DNA from: UBA9611 sp965237595
GTDB lineage: Bacteria; Chloroflexota; Dehalococcoidia; Lucifugimonadales; UBA3495
Length of the DNA: 64,000 nt
Reading direction: 5' to 3'
NCBI GenBank assembly: GCA_965237595.1
Contig: CBDEFY010000004.1
Coordinates: forward strand, 1-64,000
The stretch's first letter is position 1. Every line of letters begins with the position of its first letter. A program made the translations under genes and the position numbers. The notes beneath the pieces were generated by a model. That model was not told the DNA's origin, did no database searches, and worked only from the letters and a program-made list of their open reading frames with translations. This document shows positions 56,270-64,000 of the stretch, in pieces.

Positions 56270-57682
56270 CTACTTCGCCCGTTCCGGCCACACCGGGTCG
56301 TTGTGACCGAGTGGCACCGATGGCCGCGCCCATCGCGGCGGCGTCTCTGAAAGGCGGACCACAGGCCCCAGATGTTGGAGCCGGCCGACCGGCGTTTCGC
56401 TCTCCATGGACCAGCGGCCTATCTCTTCGGGAGTGAATTCCGTCGGCACGTCTTTCGCATCGTCGCAGGGCACCTGGCCATGCCCGACTAGCCAGCGCCC
56501 GGTCTGCGCCAGAGAGATCCGGACCAGCCAGCTGCCGCCCTCGCGGGTCCGGCGCTCCAGGGCCACCAGCGCCCCAAACGCCATCAGATACCCGGTGAGA
56601 TAGTCGATCGCCGATACCGGATAGAATTGCGGCCCCGGCTCGTCGCCCGGGAAAAGTTCACCCTGGCGGCTGGTGATGCCACTGACCGTCTGCACTACCG
56701 TGTCGAAGCCGCGGCGCGACGCCCAAGGGCCGATATGGCTGAATGCGGACAGTGAAACATAGACTAGGCCAGGACGCAATTCCGCTAATTCCTCGGGCGA
56801 GAGCCCGCGGTTTCCCAGGGTCCCTGGCCGGTATCCCTGAGAGAACACGTCTGACTCGCGCACCAGCCCGCGTAGGATTTCGAGGTCCTTCTGCTCGCGT
56901 AGGTCGAGATGGGCGGATAACTTGCCGTGGCCGGTATCGTATTCTTGGTAACCGATATTCGGCAGATGAGCCCCGGTAATCTTCATAACGTCGGCGCCGT
57001 GCTCGGCCAGGGTGCGGGCGCAGGTCGGCCCGGCTAGGACCCGCGTCAGGTCGAGCACCCGGATGCCGGACAAGGGCCGATCGCCGTCGGGTAGCTTTTC
57101 CGGCGGACTGTCTCCGATCTTGACAATCTCCATCAAAGGCAGCGAGGCGATTGCGGCGGCCTGCGGGTGCTGGGCCCATTCTTCCATGGTGCGCACCATA
57201 CCCCCGGCGCCCTTGGCGGCGATGATGGCTTCCTCAAGTTCGAGGGCGTCCCACTCAGCCACCGCCTTGCGCATCGCTTCTTTATCTTCCGACACGCCCA
57301 GCACGCTGAGGGCGGCGGCGCGGTGGTTGGGGAAATTGCAGTGGAGATAACTCCAGCGGCCGTTCTTGGCCGGATACACGCCCATTACCGTGTTTCGCTC
57401 GGTCGAGACGGCTGCGTTGTCCAAGTGCATGTACTTCCCGCTGCGTAACGAGGCAGTCGCCCGGCGCGTATCGACCGCAACCTCCTGGCTACGCCCGGTG
57501 CGGGATTCCCAAAGATCTGAGACGGCGAGGCCTACCGCCGCCAGCGCGGCGGCACTGGACTCGCCGACACGGAACGGAGTGGGTAATATGGGGTCGTTAC
57601 CGCCGGTTATCTCAGCCTCGCGGGCGCGCTGCTCATCCCAACCAGCGATTGGCAAAAGGGTGCTTAGGATATTATTAGTCAT
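56270..57682 (-). CDS. CaiB/BaiF-family (class III) CoA-transferase
   Basis: 470 aa. SGIRVLDLTRVLAGPTCART then LAEHGADVMKITGAHLPN, GYQEYDTGHGKLSAHLDLRE, VFSQGYRPGTLGNRGLSPEE and YVSLSAFSHIGPWASRRGFD are class III CoA-transferase segments. The order is notable: an N-terminal ~190-residue part precedes the typical family N-terminus (SGIRVLDLT), as in longer members with a duplicated or rearranged domain. It moves CoA between organic acids. Confidence 0.85.
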   Translation of the reverse strand: MTNNILSTLLPIAGWDEQRAREAEITGGNDPILPTPFRVGESSAAALAAVGLAVSDLWESRTGRSQEVAVDTRRATASLRSGKYMHLDNAAVSTERNTVMGVYPAKNGRWSYLHCNFPNHRAAALSVLGVSEDKEAMRKAVAEWDALELEEAIIAAKGAGGMVRTMEEWAQHPQAAAIASLPLMEIVKIGDSPPEKLPDGDRPLSGIRVLDLTRVLAGPTCARTLAEHGADVMKITGAHLPNIGYQEYDTGHGKLSAHLDLREQKDLEILRGLVRESDVFSQGYRPGTLGNRGLSPEELAELRPGLVYVSLSAFSHIGPWASRRGFDTVVQTVSGITSRQGELFPGDEPGPQFYPVSAIDYLTGYLMAFGALVALERRTREGGSWLVRISLAQTGRWLVGHGQVPCDDAKDVPTEFTPEEIGRWSMESETPVGRLQHLGPVVRLSETPPRWARPSVPLGHNDPVWPERAK

Positions 57683-57978
57683 GTTCGCGGCTCCTCCGAC
57701 CTTTGAATGAGATTATCCGACGAGATTCGTCGAGGCTAGAGTTACGCCGTATTACTGAATTATTGAATCTAGGTCGCCTCATCTCCGTTCGTCCTTGTAT
57801 CTTAAACCAGGACGTGGCAGGCCGAATCGTCCTAGGCTTTTTAGGCCGAGGCTCAGCGAGGCCGCCACGTCCTCCCCGCCCAGAGCCCGAACAGTTGACT
57901 GGGCGGCAGCCCGTATCAAGCAAGGCTGGGCCGGTGCCGGGGGACCAATGAGGGGAACCAGTGATGGGAGGTAGATGG

Positions 57979-58916
57979 ATGGAAGATTCGCAGGTGTTCA
58001 TAGGTATCGATGTTTCCAAGAGCTGCTTGGATGTGGCTTCCAGGCCCACGGGTGAAGTGTGGCAGGTCACGAACGATGCGAACGGCATCGGTGCTCTGGC
58101 CCAGCGGCTGACGGGGATGAGCCCTTCCTTGGTTGTGCTCGAGGCCACGGGAGGTCGCTCACCGCTGAGCTGGCGGCGGTCGGTCTTCCAGTGGCGGTGG
58201 TCAACCCCAGACACGTAAGGGACTTCGCCCGGGCTGCTGGCGCCCTGGCTAAGACCGACGCCTTGGACGCCCAGGTGTTGGCCCACTTTGGGCAGGCGAT
58301 GGAGCCTAAGCCCAGGCTTCTTCCTGACCCAGACGCCCAAGACCTGCAGGCCATGGTTGGCCGCCGGCGGCAGTTGGTGGAGATGATTACCGCGGAGAAG
58401 AACCGCCGGAGGACCGTGATTGCTCGGATCCGTCCTCAGGTGGAAGAACATATCCGCTGGCTGGAAAAAAGCTTGGAGGACCTGGACCAAGACCTGGACA
58501 GCTTCATCCGCTCCAGTCCCATGTGGCGGACCAAAGAAAGGGTCATAAGGAGCGCTCCTGGCGTTGGCCCGGTATTCACGGCAACCGTTTTGGCCAATCT
58601 GCCAGAATTGGGCACGATGAACCGGGGTCAAGTCGCCGCGCTGGTGGGCGTAGCACCGTTCAATAGGGACAGTGGAACGCTCCGAGGCAAGCGCACTGTT
58701 TGGGGAGGACGCCGTCACGTGAGGGCGGCCCTTTACATGGCGGCCTTGGTGGCGACCCGGTACAATCCGGTGATCAAAGAGTTTTATCAACGGCTATGCT
58801 CCATGGGCAAACCCAAGAAAGTGGCCTTGACGGCCTGTATGCGCAAGCTCTTGGTCATTCTAAATTCCATGGTGAAACATGGCAGAGAGTGGCAGCCAAA
58901 CCTTCAAACGCCTTGA
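57979..58916 (+). pseudogene. IS110-family transposase, frameshifted
   Basis: The first frame (ATG 57979 after GGGAGGTAG) reads VFIGIDVSKSCLDVASRPTG to VVLEATGG; a one-base shift near 58150 moves to the frame SLTAELAAVGLPVAVVNPRH ... KTDALDAQVLAHFGQ ... PGVGPVFTATVLANLPELG and GGRRHVRAALYMAALVATRY. DEDD residues (GIDVSK, LEATG, TDALDA) are all present. IS110 elements lack terminal repeats, so ends are undefined. The 3' end overlaps the convergent GIY-YIG gene by 62 bp. Confidence 0.9.
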
Positions 58917-59271
58917 CATCCAAGACAGTTGCTGAGCCCCGTCGAAGGGCCTCCTCGGCACAGTCATGGTCCGGTAGCGGACCCTGTCTGGTGCTTGACG
59001 ACTTCGCCAGCTTTGTTAGCCTTTCCCAATGCCCGGCAATAAGCGCCTCTTTCTTTGCACGGGACCAGCCCTTGATCTGCCGCTCTCTGCCAATCGCGTC
59101 TTGCCGGGTTGGTAGTTCCTCGGCAAAAATCAGGCGGACCGGACGCCGCTTGAGCGTATATCCTTGGATGTGTCTTTGTTGGTGGGCGGCTAGGCGCACT
59201 TCGAGGTTATCGGTGTGTCCTGTGTAATATGAGCAATCCGAGCACCGCAGTATGTAGACGTGGAAGGGCAT
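58855..59271 (-). CDS. GIY-YIG-family nuclease
   Basis: 138 aa. MPFHVYILRCSDCSYYTGHT is the GIY-YIG core (YIL...YTG), followed by DNLEVRLAAHQQRHIQGYTL then KRRPVRLIFAEELPTRQDAI and RERQIKGWSRAKKEALI with the family Arg and Glu. The domain matches the ~95-aa stand-alone UvrC-like family; residues past ~100 look like an extension created by the IS110 junction. Stand-alone members have poorly known roles. Confidence 0.82.
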   Translation of the reverse strand: MPFHVYILRCSDCSYYTGHTDNLEVRLAAHQQRHIQGYTLKRRPVRLIFAEELPTRQDAIGRERQIKGWSRAKKEALIAGHWERLTKLAKSSSTRQGPLPDHDCAEEALRRGSATVLDVKAFEGLAATLCHVSPWNLE

Positions 59272-59423
59272 GATTTTGAATGAAGCATACAGCTGGTTCC
59301 AGATTTGCTCATCATGAACAAATCAGTTGACTGCGGCGTGTTCATGGTTCGACGGCGCTCACCACGAACGGTTGACTCTTTACCGCTAACAACTCGATGT
59401 TACCCTAGTCGCGCACGTAGGCT

Positions 59424-59591
59424 CTACAGAATGAGAGTTACTTTGGCCTTGGATATTCGGGGCTTTGTTAGCTCACCAAGGGCTTCGTCCAGATTAAGGT
59501 TCACCCTGTACCGCAAATTTGCAAGATCGCTCCGATAATTATCCCGTTCATTTCGGGCTCGTATCATTCCCCAAGGAGTTCCCTTTCCCAT
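59424..59591 (-). CDS. Doubtful 55-aa ORF in a 361-bp gap
   Basis: Encodes MGKGTPWGMIRARNERDNYR then SDLANLRYRVNLNLDEALGE, a charged helical peptide with no recognised family and no ribosome site. The rest of 59272-59632 shows nothing I can support. Confidence 0.2.
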   Translation of the reverse strand: MGKGTPWGMIRARNERDNYRSDLANLRYRVNLNLDEALGELTKPRISKAKVTLIL

Positions 59592-59632
59592 ATTCGACCT
59601 CACTTCGACGGGTTGGCTCCATTTCATCGAGA

Positions 59633-60604
59633 CTACCGCGCCGGGAAGATTTTCTGGATGACCTGGCGGGCTTCTTCCAGGGGGATGCCGCTGGCCACGG
59701 CGCAGGGACTGGTCTCTTCCATTATGGCGTCCACATCGCCCGAGAGCACGTGCTTCTTGTATTGGTCCTCATGCTCGATGCTCAAGGCCCGGCCCACCAG
59801 AGTCAGGTAGTGCTCCACCTTAACCGGGTAGTCCCCCTCGTAGCGGCACATGTGGCGCTGGCAACCGTGGTAGAGGGTACTGAATGTGGTTACGCCCTGC
59901 TCTATGGCCTGTTCCACGAATCCGGTGGCCATGGCCTCCCACTCGTCATCCCCCACGCGCTCGCGCACGGCCGGGGTGCAGTGGCGGCCAAAGCGGGCGT
60001 CAGTGCCGATATCGACGACCGTGACCCCTGGCAGTTTGGACAGAAGGGTAAGGGCGCTCTGGGCCTCGGCATCGGACTGTGGCCGGCCCGTGTGGTAATG
60101 GAGGGCCACGGTGGTTTCGGGCTGGGGCTGGGAGTCCAGCTTGTCCAGGTTTGCCACCAAATACTCGGTTACGTGGTTGAAGTCGAAACTTTTCTGACGC
60201 ATGTCCATGATGTCGTCGTAGAAGTAGATGCAGGACGGGCACCACATTACCACCTGTTCCGGGTTGAACTTCTGGAAATTGGCGGCGGTAGTGGCGGCCA
60301 CTGAGCGGCTGGCGTCTTCGTCGCCCCTCTGGAAGTGCTGGATACCGCAGCAGTATGACTTGCCGCCCACGGCGGCGAAATTAACGTCCAGCAGCTTGAA
60401 GATGTCCATGACCGTGCGCACCAAGTGAGTGGTGCGTAGCACGTTGCAACCCAGGTAAAGGACGATGTCGGACTGCTTCACGTCGTCCTTGGGCGTAGAC
60501 AATAGCCAGTCCCGGTCCTCTGGCTTGGATTGTAACACGTGGACGATGTCGATCTCCCAGAAATACTTCTGGTAGAAGGCCCGGTTCGTCTTTTCCTGAG
60601 CCAT
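59633..60604 (-). CDS. HdrB/GlpC-type CCG-domain (Fe-S) protein
   Basis: 323 aa with two cysteine-rich CCG-type units: LYLGCNVLRTTHL ... GKSYCCGIQHFQRG ... VVMWCPSCIYFYDD and HYHTGRP ... STLYHGCQRHMCRYEG. Such domains hold non-cubane iron-sulfur clusters or zinc in HdrB, GlpC and lactate-utilisation proteins. No HdrA/C-like partner is nearby. The second unit has His in place of some Cys, so only the first cluster may be complete. It probably transfers electrons in a catabolic pathway. Confidence 0.82.
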   Translation of the reverse strand: MAQEKTNRAFYQKYFWEIDIVHVLQSKPEDRDWLLSTPKDDVKQSDIVLYLGCNVLRTTHLVRTVMDIFKLLDVNFAAVGGKSYCCGIQHFQRGDEDASRSVAATTAANFQKFNPEQVVMWCPSCIYFYDDIMDMRQKSFDFNHVTEYLVANLDKLDSQPQPETTVALHYHTGRPQSDAEAQSALTLLSKLPGVTVVDIGTDARFGRHCTPAVRERVGDDEWEAMATGFVEQAIEQGVTTFSTLYHGCQRHMCRYEGDYPVKVEHYLTLVGRALSIEHEDQYKKHVLSGDVDAIMEETSPCAVASGIPLEEARQVIQKIFPAR

Positions 60605-60668
60605 TCGTTGCTCTCGTTGCCTACCGTACTTCAGGTGTAGCCTGTGAATATGAAAACGCGGCGCGCCG

Positions 60669-62261
60669 CTAGTAGCCTATGGCGCAGCCGTCTTTTCTGG
60701 GCTCTGAGCCGCCGCGCAGGACTCCCGTGTCCGGGTCGCGCTGGATGACCTGAGCCCCGCCGATGTACACCCGGTTGTAGCCGGTGATCTGGCCCACGTT
60801 GTGGCCGCGGGACTGGAGGTCGCGGGCCACGGCCGGGTCCAGACCCTCTTCCAGAATGACGTTGTTGTTGCCCACCATGAACCGCAATGCGTTGATTGCC
60901 TGCTGCGGGTCCATGCCGTGGTCCACCATGTTGCTAATCAACTGCAGGTGGCCCTGGGGCTGCATGAACGCGCCCATCATGCCGTAGCAGAGGTGAAGCT
61001 CGTTTCCGATGGTCGTCATGCCGGGAATGATGGTGTTGTATGGCCGCTTGTGAGGCGCAAGGGCGTTGGCATGGTTGGGGTCCAGGGAGAACAACGAGGC
61101 CCGGTTGTGCAGGACGATGCCGGTGCCGGGAACTACCATCCCGGACCCGAAATTGGAGAACACGCTGTTGATGAACGAACAGGCGTTGCCTTGGCCGTCG
61201 ACCACGCTGATATAGACCGTGTCCGAGCCCTGCTGCACCTTGCCGTAGGGAACGGTGGTCATGGCCTTCTTGGAATCAATCAATGCCCTCCGGGTGGCGG
61301 CGAAATCTTTGGAAGTCAACTCCTTGATAGGTACAAGGCTCTTGCGGGGGTCGGCCACGTATTGGAAGGCGTCCGCAAAGCCCAGGCGCATGGCCTCGAT
61401 CAGGTGGTGGTAGGCGTCGGGCGACTGGGCTCCCATGCCCTTGATGTCGAACCCCTCGGCGATGTTCAGGGCCTCCAGAGCCGAGATGCCCTGGCCGTTG
61501 GGCGGGCATTCCCAGCAGGTAACGCCCCGGTAGTCGATGGAGATGGGCTCGTCCCAGTCGGAGGCGTGGGAGGCCATGTCTTCCACGGCCAGCCAGCCGC
61601 CGTGCTCCTGGACGAAGGCTGCGGTCTTCTGCGCAATCTCGCCTTTGTAGAAAGCATCGGAGCCGCCTTCGGCGATGGCCCTGAGAGTGGAGGCTAAAGT
61701 GGGCAGCTTCACAAAGTCGCCGTGGGACGGGGTCCTGCCGTCCAACAGCATCTCGCTGCCCGAGGGTAAGGCGGACAGTTTGCCCAGTTGCTCCCGCCAC
61801 TGGAAGGAAATCATGTCCGAGACCGGGAAGCCGTTCTCGGCGTAGTTGATGGCCGGTTCCAGCACCTTGCTCTTGGGCATCGAGCCGCAGGCGTCCAGCA
61901 GAGTCTCCCAACCGTGGACCGTGCCCGGTACGGCTACCGAGTAGACGCCGGTGTCGGGCATGGCCCGAAGGCCCTTGTTCGACAGTTCGTCGATGGAAGC
62001 GGCGCCCGGAGCGCGGCCGCTGCCGTTCAGGGCGCGGACGGTCTTCTCTTTGTTGTCCCAGACCAAGGCGAACATGTCTCCGCCAACTCCGGTAGACACG
62101 GGCTCCACCACGTTCAGCGTCGCGGCTGAGGCTACGGCGGCGTCGACGGCGTTGCCCCCTTCCATCAGGATGCGCAGGCCGGTCGCGGCCGCCAAGGGCT
62201 GGCTGGTGGCCACCATGCCGTTGGTGGCCAGGACGGTGGACCGCCGTGAGTCGAAGTACAT
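60669..62261 (-). CDS. Gamma-glutamyltransferase family protein
   Basis: 530 aa from ATG 62261 (MYFDSRRSTVLATNGMVATS; site GGAGAGAGC); the open frame extends further upstream without a site. Ntn-hydrolase proenzyme: AAVASAATLNVVEPVSTGVG then GDMFALVW near the N-terminus; the self-cleavage Thr is in QGSDTVYISVVDGQGNACSF, then GSGMVVPGTGIVLHNR and GEPRK-like GGSEPRKDG at the C-terminus. No signal peptide, so it is likely cytosolic. Acts on gamma-glutamyl amides or related substrates. Confidence 0.92.
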   Translation of the reverse strand: MYFDSRRSTVLATNGMVATSQPLAAATGLRILMEGGNAVDAAVASAATLNVVEPVSTGVGGDMFALVWDNKEKTVRALNGSGRAPGAASIDELSNKGLRAMPDTGVYSVAVPGTVHGWETLLDACGSMPKSKVLEPAINYAENGFPVSDMISFQWREQLGKLSALPSGSEMLLDGRTPSHGDFVKLPTLASTLRAIAEGGSDAFYKGEIAQKTAAFVQEHGGWLAVEDMASHASDWDEPISIDYRGVTCWECPPNGQGISALEALNIAEGFDIKGMGAQSPDAYHHLIEAMRLGFADAFQYVADPRKSLVPIKELTSKDFAATRRALIDSKKAMTTVPYGKVQQGSDTVYISVVDGQGNACSFINSVFSNFGSGMVVPGTGIVLHNRASLFSLDPNHANALAPHKRPYNTIIPGMTTIGNELHLCYGMMGAFMQPQGHLQLISNMVDHGMDPQQAINALRFMVGNNNVILEEGLDPAVARDLQSRGHNVGQITGYNRVYIGGAQVIQRDPDTGVLRGGSEPRKDGCAIGY

Positions 62262-62373
62262 GCCTGGTGCTCTCTCCGTGCCCGGTTTACGAACGACCGG
62301 GGACGCGGACTTGGGACAGCCCACCGATTGTACCATAGGCACGGCCCGTGTCTGAGCCCGGAGGTCGTTTCAA

Positions 62374-62397
62374 CGAGCCTGTGTTAATATAGGCTCG
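62374..62397. promoter_or_regulatory. Inverted repeat in the peroxiredoxin upstream region
   Basis: CGAGCCT (62374-62380) mirrors AGGCTCG (62391-62397) around the AT-rich GTGTTAATAT. Its position about 100 bp upstream of the peroxiredoxin fits an operator, but no regulator is identified. Confidence 0.35.
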
Positions 62398-62497
62398 GCC
62401 CGGCTTCCGGGCTCAATTGCCCTATCTCCGCAGACGTCCAGCATCCCTCGAAAAGCTCTACTGATGCGGTGACACTTTTTATCTAGGAGGACTAACC

Positions 62498-62974
62498 ATG
62501 GCGGCAGAAGTAGGCCAGGCGGCCCCCGAGTTCAACCTCTACGACTCCGACCGGCAACAGCGTAAACTCAGCGACTTCAAAGGCAAAAACGTGGTGCTGG
62601 CCTTTTACCCAGGAGCTTTCACCGGTGTCTGTACCACTGAGATGTGCACCTTCCGTGACCGCTTCGACGCTCTTAATTTTATGAACGCCCAAGTGTTGGG
62701 CATCAGCGTGGACACGCCCTTTTCCCAGAAGGCGTTTTCCGACGCAAACAACCTTAATTTCCCCCTGCTGAGTGACTTCGAACGTAACGCGATTAACGCA
62801 TATGGCGTCCCTCTGCCTAATTTTGCCGGCATGGAGGGCTTCACCTCCTCGCAGCGGGCGGTTTTCGTGATTGATAAAGAGGGCGTCATCCGGTTCAGGT
62901 GGGTCGGCGAGACACCGGCCAACGAGCCCGACTACGACGAGGTCCAGCGGCAGGTGGACCAACTCCCCAAATAG
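62498..62974 (+). CDS. Peroxiredoxin (AhpC/TSA family, BCP-like)
   Basis: 158 aa from ATG 62498 (TAGGAGGACTAACC site). Thioredoxin fold with FYPGAFTGVCTTEMCTFRDR: the peroxidatic Cys lies in the PxxxT-xxC motif and a second Cys four residues on could resolve it. QRAVFVIDKEGVIRFRWVGE is the family C-terminal strand. Reduces peroxides with a thioredoxin-type donor. Monocistronic or leading the following alpha/beta-hydrolase. Confidence 0.92.
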   Translation: MAAEVGQAAPEFNLYDSDRQQRKLSDFKGKNVVLAFYPGAFTGVCTTEMCTFRDRFDALNFMNAQVLGISVDTPFSQKAFSDANNLNFPLLSDFERNAINAYGVPLPNFAGMEGFTSSQRAVFVIDKEGVIRFRWVGETPANEPDYDEVQRQVDQLPK

Positions 62975-63020
62975 CGGGACATCTTGATTGACTTACCCGG
63001 TAGGCGTCGGAGGCTCCGAC

Positions 63021-63758
63021 ATGGCAACTTACGTACTGGTCCACGGCGCCTGGCACGGCGGCTGGTGCTGGAAAAAAGTGGCCCCGCTGCTCAGGAGAGC
63101 CGGGGCCGAGGTATTCACGCCCACCCTCACCGGCATGGGTGAACGGTCCCACCTGAACGGCTGTCTTGAGCCGTCGGAGATTACGCTGGACCTACATATC
63201 CAGGACATCGTCCAGACGATGCGCTATGAAGGCCTGGAGGATGTGGTTCTGGTGGGCCACGCCTACGCCGGAATGGTCATCACCGGAGTGGCCGAGGTGT
63301 GCCCGGAGCGCATCGACCACATGGTCTATCTCAACGGCGTTATACCCGTCGACGGCGAGTCCATGGTCGACCAACTGGTCCCGGTCCGGGGAGAGGAGTT
63401 CGCCACTTGGGTGCGCGGTCTCATCGAAAGTGGCGACGGGTTCCTGCCTGCGCCAGCCTCTGTGGAGGAGGTGGGCCGCCGCTGGGGCATCACCGACCCG
63501 AAGGACCTGGCTTGGGTCGGAGCCAAGGTGACTCCACAACCGGCCGCGGCCATGGCCAGCCCGGTGCGCATGGGAAACCCAAAGGCCGAGGCGATTCCCA
63601 AGAGCTTTGTCGGCGGCGGTGAATCGGGGTTCGACTCGGTGGCCGAGCGGGCGAGACAGGCGGGCTGGGAGGTGTATACCGTGGATTCCGGCCACGACAC
63701 CATGATTACCCACGCCCCTGAATTGACGGAAATTCTTCTGGCGATCGGCACGGGGTAA
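63021..63758 (+). CDS. Alpha/beta hydrolase-fold protein lacking the nucleophile Ser
   Basis: 245 aa from ATG 63021. VLVHGAWHGGWCWKKVAPLL and GMGERSHLNG place it among salicylate-esterase/HNL-like hydrolases. The nucleophile elbow reads LVGHAYAGMVITGV, with Ala where relatives have GHSYGG (GCC for TCC). His in DSGHDTMITHAPEL is kept. Without Ser it cannot act as a standard esterase; it may bind a ligand or do chemistry that needs no nucleophile. A short tail relic follows the stop. Confidence 0.85.
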   Translation: MATYVLVHGAWHGGWCWKKVAPLLRRAGAEVFTPTLTGMGERSHLNGCLEPSEITLDLHIQDIVQTMRYEGLEDVVLVGHAYAGMVITGVAEVCPERIDHMVYLNGVIPVDGESMVDQLVPVRGEEFATWVRGLIESGDGFLPAPASVEEVGRRWGITDPKDLAWVGAKVTPQPAAAMASPVRMGNPKAEAIPKSFVGGGESGFDSVAERARQAGWEVYTVDSGHDTMITHAPELTEILLAIGTG

Positions 63759-63764
63759 ATAATA

Positions 63765-63803
63765 AGCTGGCGGAGATCCTCCTCAAGATTGGAAATAAGT
63801 AAC
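63765..63803 (+). pseudogene. Second, diverged copy of the alpha/beta hydrolase 3' end
   Basis: Reads KLAEILLKIGNK-stop, similar to ELTEILLAIGTG-stop of the gene ending seven bases earlier. It is short and more diverged than the other tail relics, so support is moderate. Confidence 0.5.
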
Positions 63804-63819
63804 CAAGGAGCAGGCGGCA

Positions 63820-64000
63820 ATGGACTCATCTCAGATCAAGGCCCTGGTATTCGACGTGTTCGGCACCGTGGTGGACTGGCACAGTTCGGTCACCCGCCAC
63901 GGCGAGAACTTCGGCAAGGCCAACGGCATAACCGCCGACTGGGTGGCCTTTGCCGAGGGCTGGCGGGCCAAGTACCGTCCCTTCATGGACAAGGTGCGGT
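63820..64000 (+). CDS. Haloacid dehalogenase type II (partial, runs off the window)
   Basis: ATG 63820 with AAGGAG at 63804-63809. KALVFDVFGTVVDWHSSVTR is the HAD nucleophile motif (Asp in DVFGTVVDW) with the type-II 2-haloacid dehalogenase pattern; WVAFAEGWRAKYRPFMDKVR follows. Only the first 60 residues are in the window. Removes halide from 2-haloacids or acts as a related phosphatase. Confidence 0.85.
   Translation, partial: MDSSQIKALVFDVFGTVVDWHSSVTRHGENFGKANGITADWVAFAEGWRAKYRPFMDKVR

Overview
The window looks like a chromosomal segment of a Chloroflexota bacterium, most likely Dehalococcoidia/SAR202-like. This is inferred from the catabolic gene repertoire: two luciferase-type flavin oxidoreductases, a CaiB/BaiF CoA-transferase, MmgE/PrpD, a cyclase-family hydrolase, an M20 carbamoylase-type hydrolase, gamma-glutamyltransferase and an HdrB-like CCG protein. 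Other hints are a FecR protein with a Thr-Pro-Glu-rich linker, tetratricopeptide lipoproteins and a 23S rRNA gene with no 16S or 5S beside it. No single marker fixes the taxon.

Layout. 0-13.4 kb is a mobile and defence zone: a decayed IS3 copy, a truncated PD-(D/E)XK nuclease, an IS1595 copy, an XcyI/Cfr9I-type restriction-modification locus whose endonuclease carries an in-frame TAG, two copper lipoproteins behind duplicated promoters with a CRP-like operator, an IS1380 copy, a metzincin-like protein lacking its catalytic Glu, and an IS1182 copy that splits a response-regulator gene and leaves a CTAG target duplication. 13.5-16 kb is a DevR/DevS-like two-component pair. 16-23 kb holds a luciferase-like monooxygenase, a tubulin/FtsZ-like GTPase, a cyclase, a CoxG protein and an M20 hydrolase. 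22.5-26.6 kb is an eroding tract of TPR proteins mixed with hicBA and DUF4160/DUF2442 remnants. 26.6-31.3 kb has MmgE/PrpD, a MOSC protein, an enoyl-CoA hydratase and an intact hicBA pair.

31.4-35.4 kb is the rRNA region: a consensus promoter, a 23S gene interrupted by a 406-nt group I intron, and initiator tRNA-fMet. 35.6-44.3 kb contains small enzymes, two more hicBA loci, an NHL-repeat protein and an acyl-CoA dehydrogenase. 44.6-52 kb has glucose-6-phosphate isomerase, a rhodanese whose catalytic Cys codon is TGA followed by a SECIS-like hairpin, an acetyl-CoA synthetase, a Uma2 nuclease and a second luciferase-like enzyme. 52-64 kb has an ABC exporter, the FecR protein, a CoA-transferase, a frameshifted IS110 copy, a GIY-YIG protein, an HdrB-like protein, gamma-glutamyltransferase, a peroxiredoxin, an alpha/beta hydrolase and the start of a haloacid dehalogenase.

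Three observations stand out. First, the rhodanese may be a selenoprotein. Second, the 23S gene carries a group I intron with recognisable R and S elements, P8 and internal guide. Third, at least five protein genes (M20 hydrolase, SDR, acetyl-CoA synthetase, ABC exporter, alpha/beta hydrolase) are followed by a second, usually diverged copy of their own 3' end. In three cases an unrelated cargo gene (hicBA, Uma2, FecR) lies between the two copies, and a tRNA-fMet 3'-end/terminator module recurs in a similar way. This suggests a recurrent route of gene insertion or allele replacement at gene 3' ends. Many genes carry single indels or stops, so some defects could be sequencing errors; raw reads should be checked.
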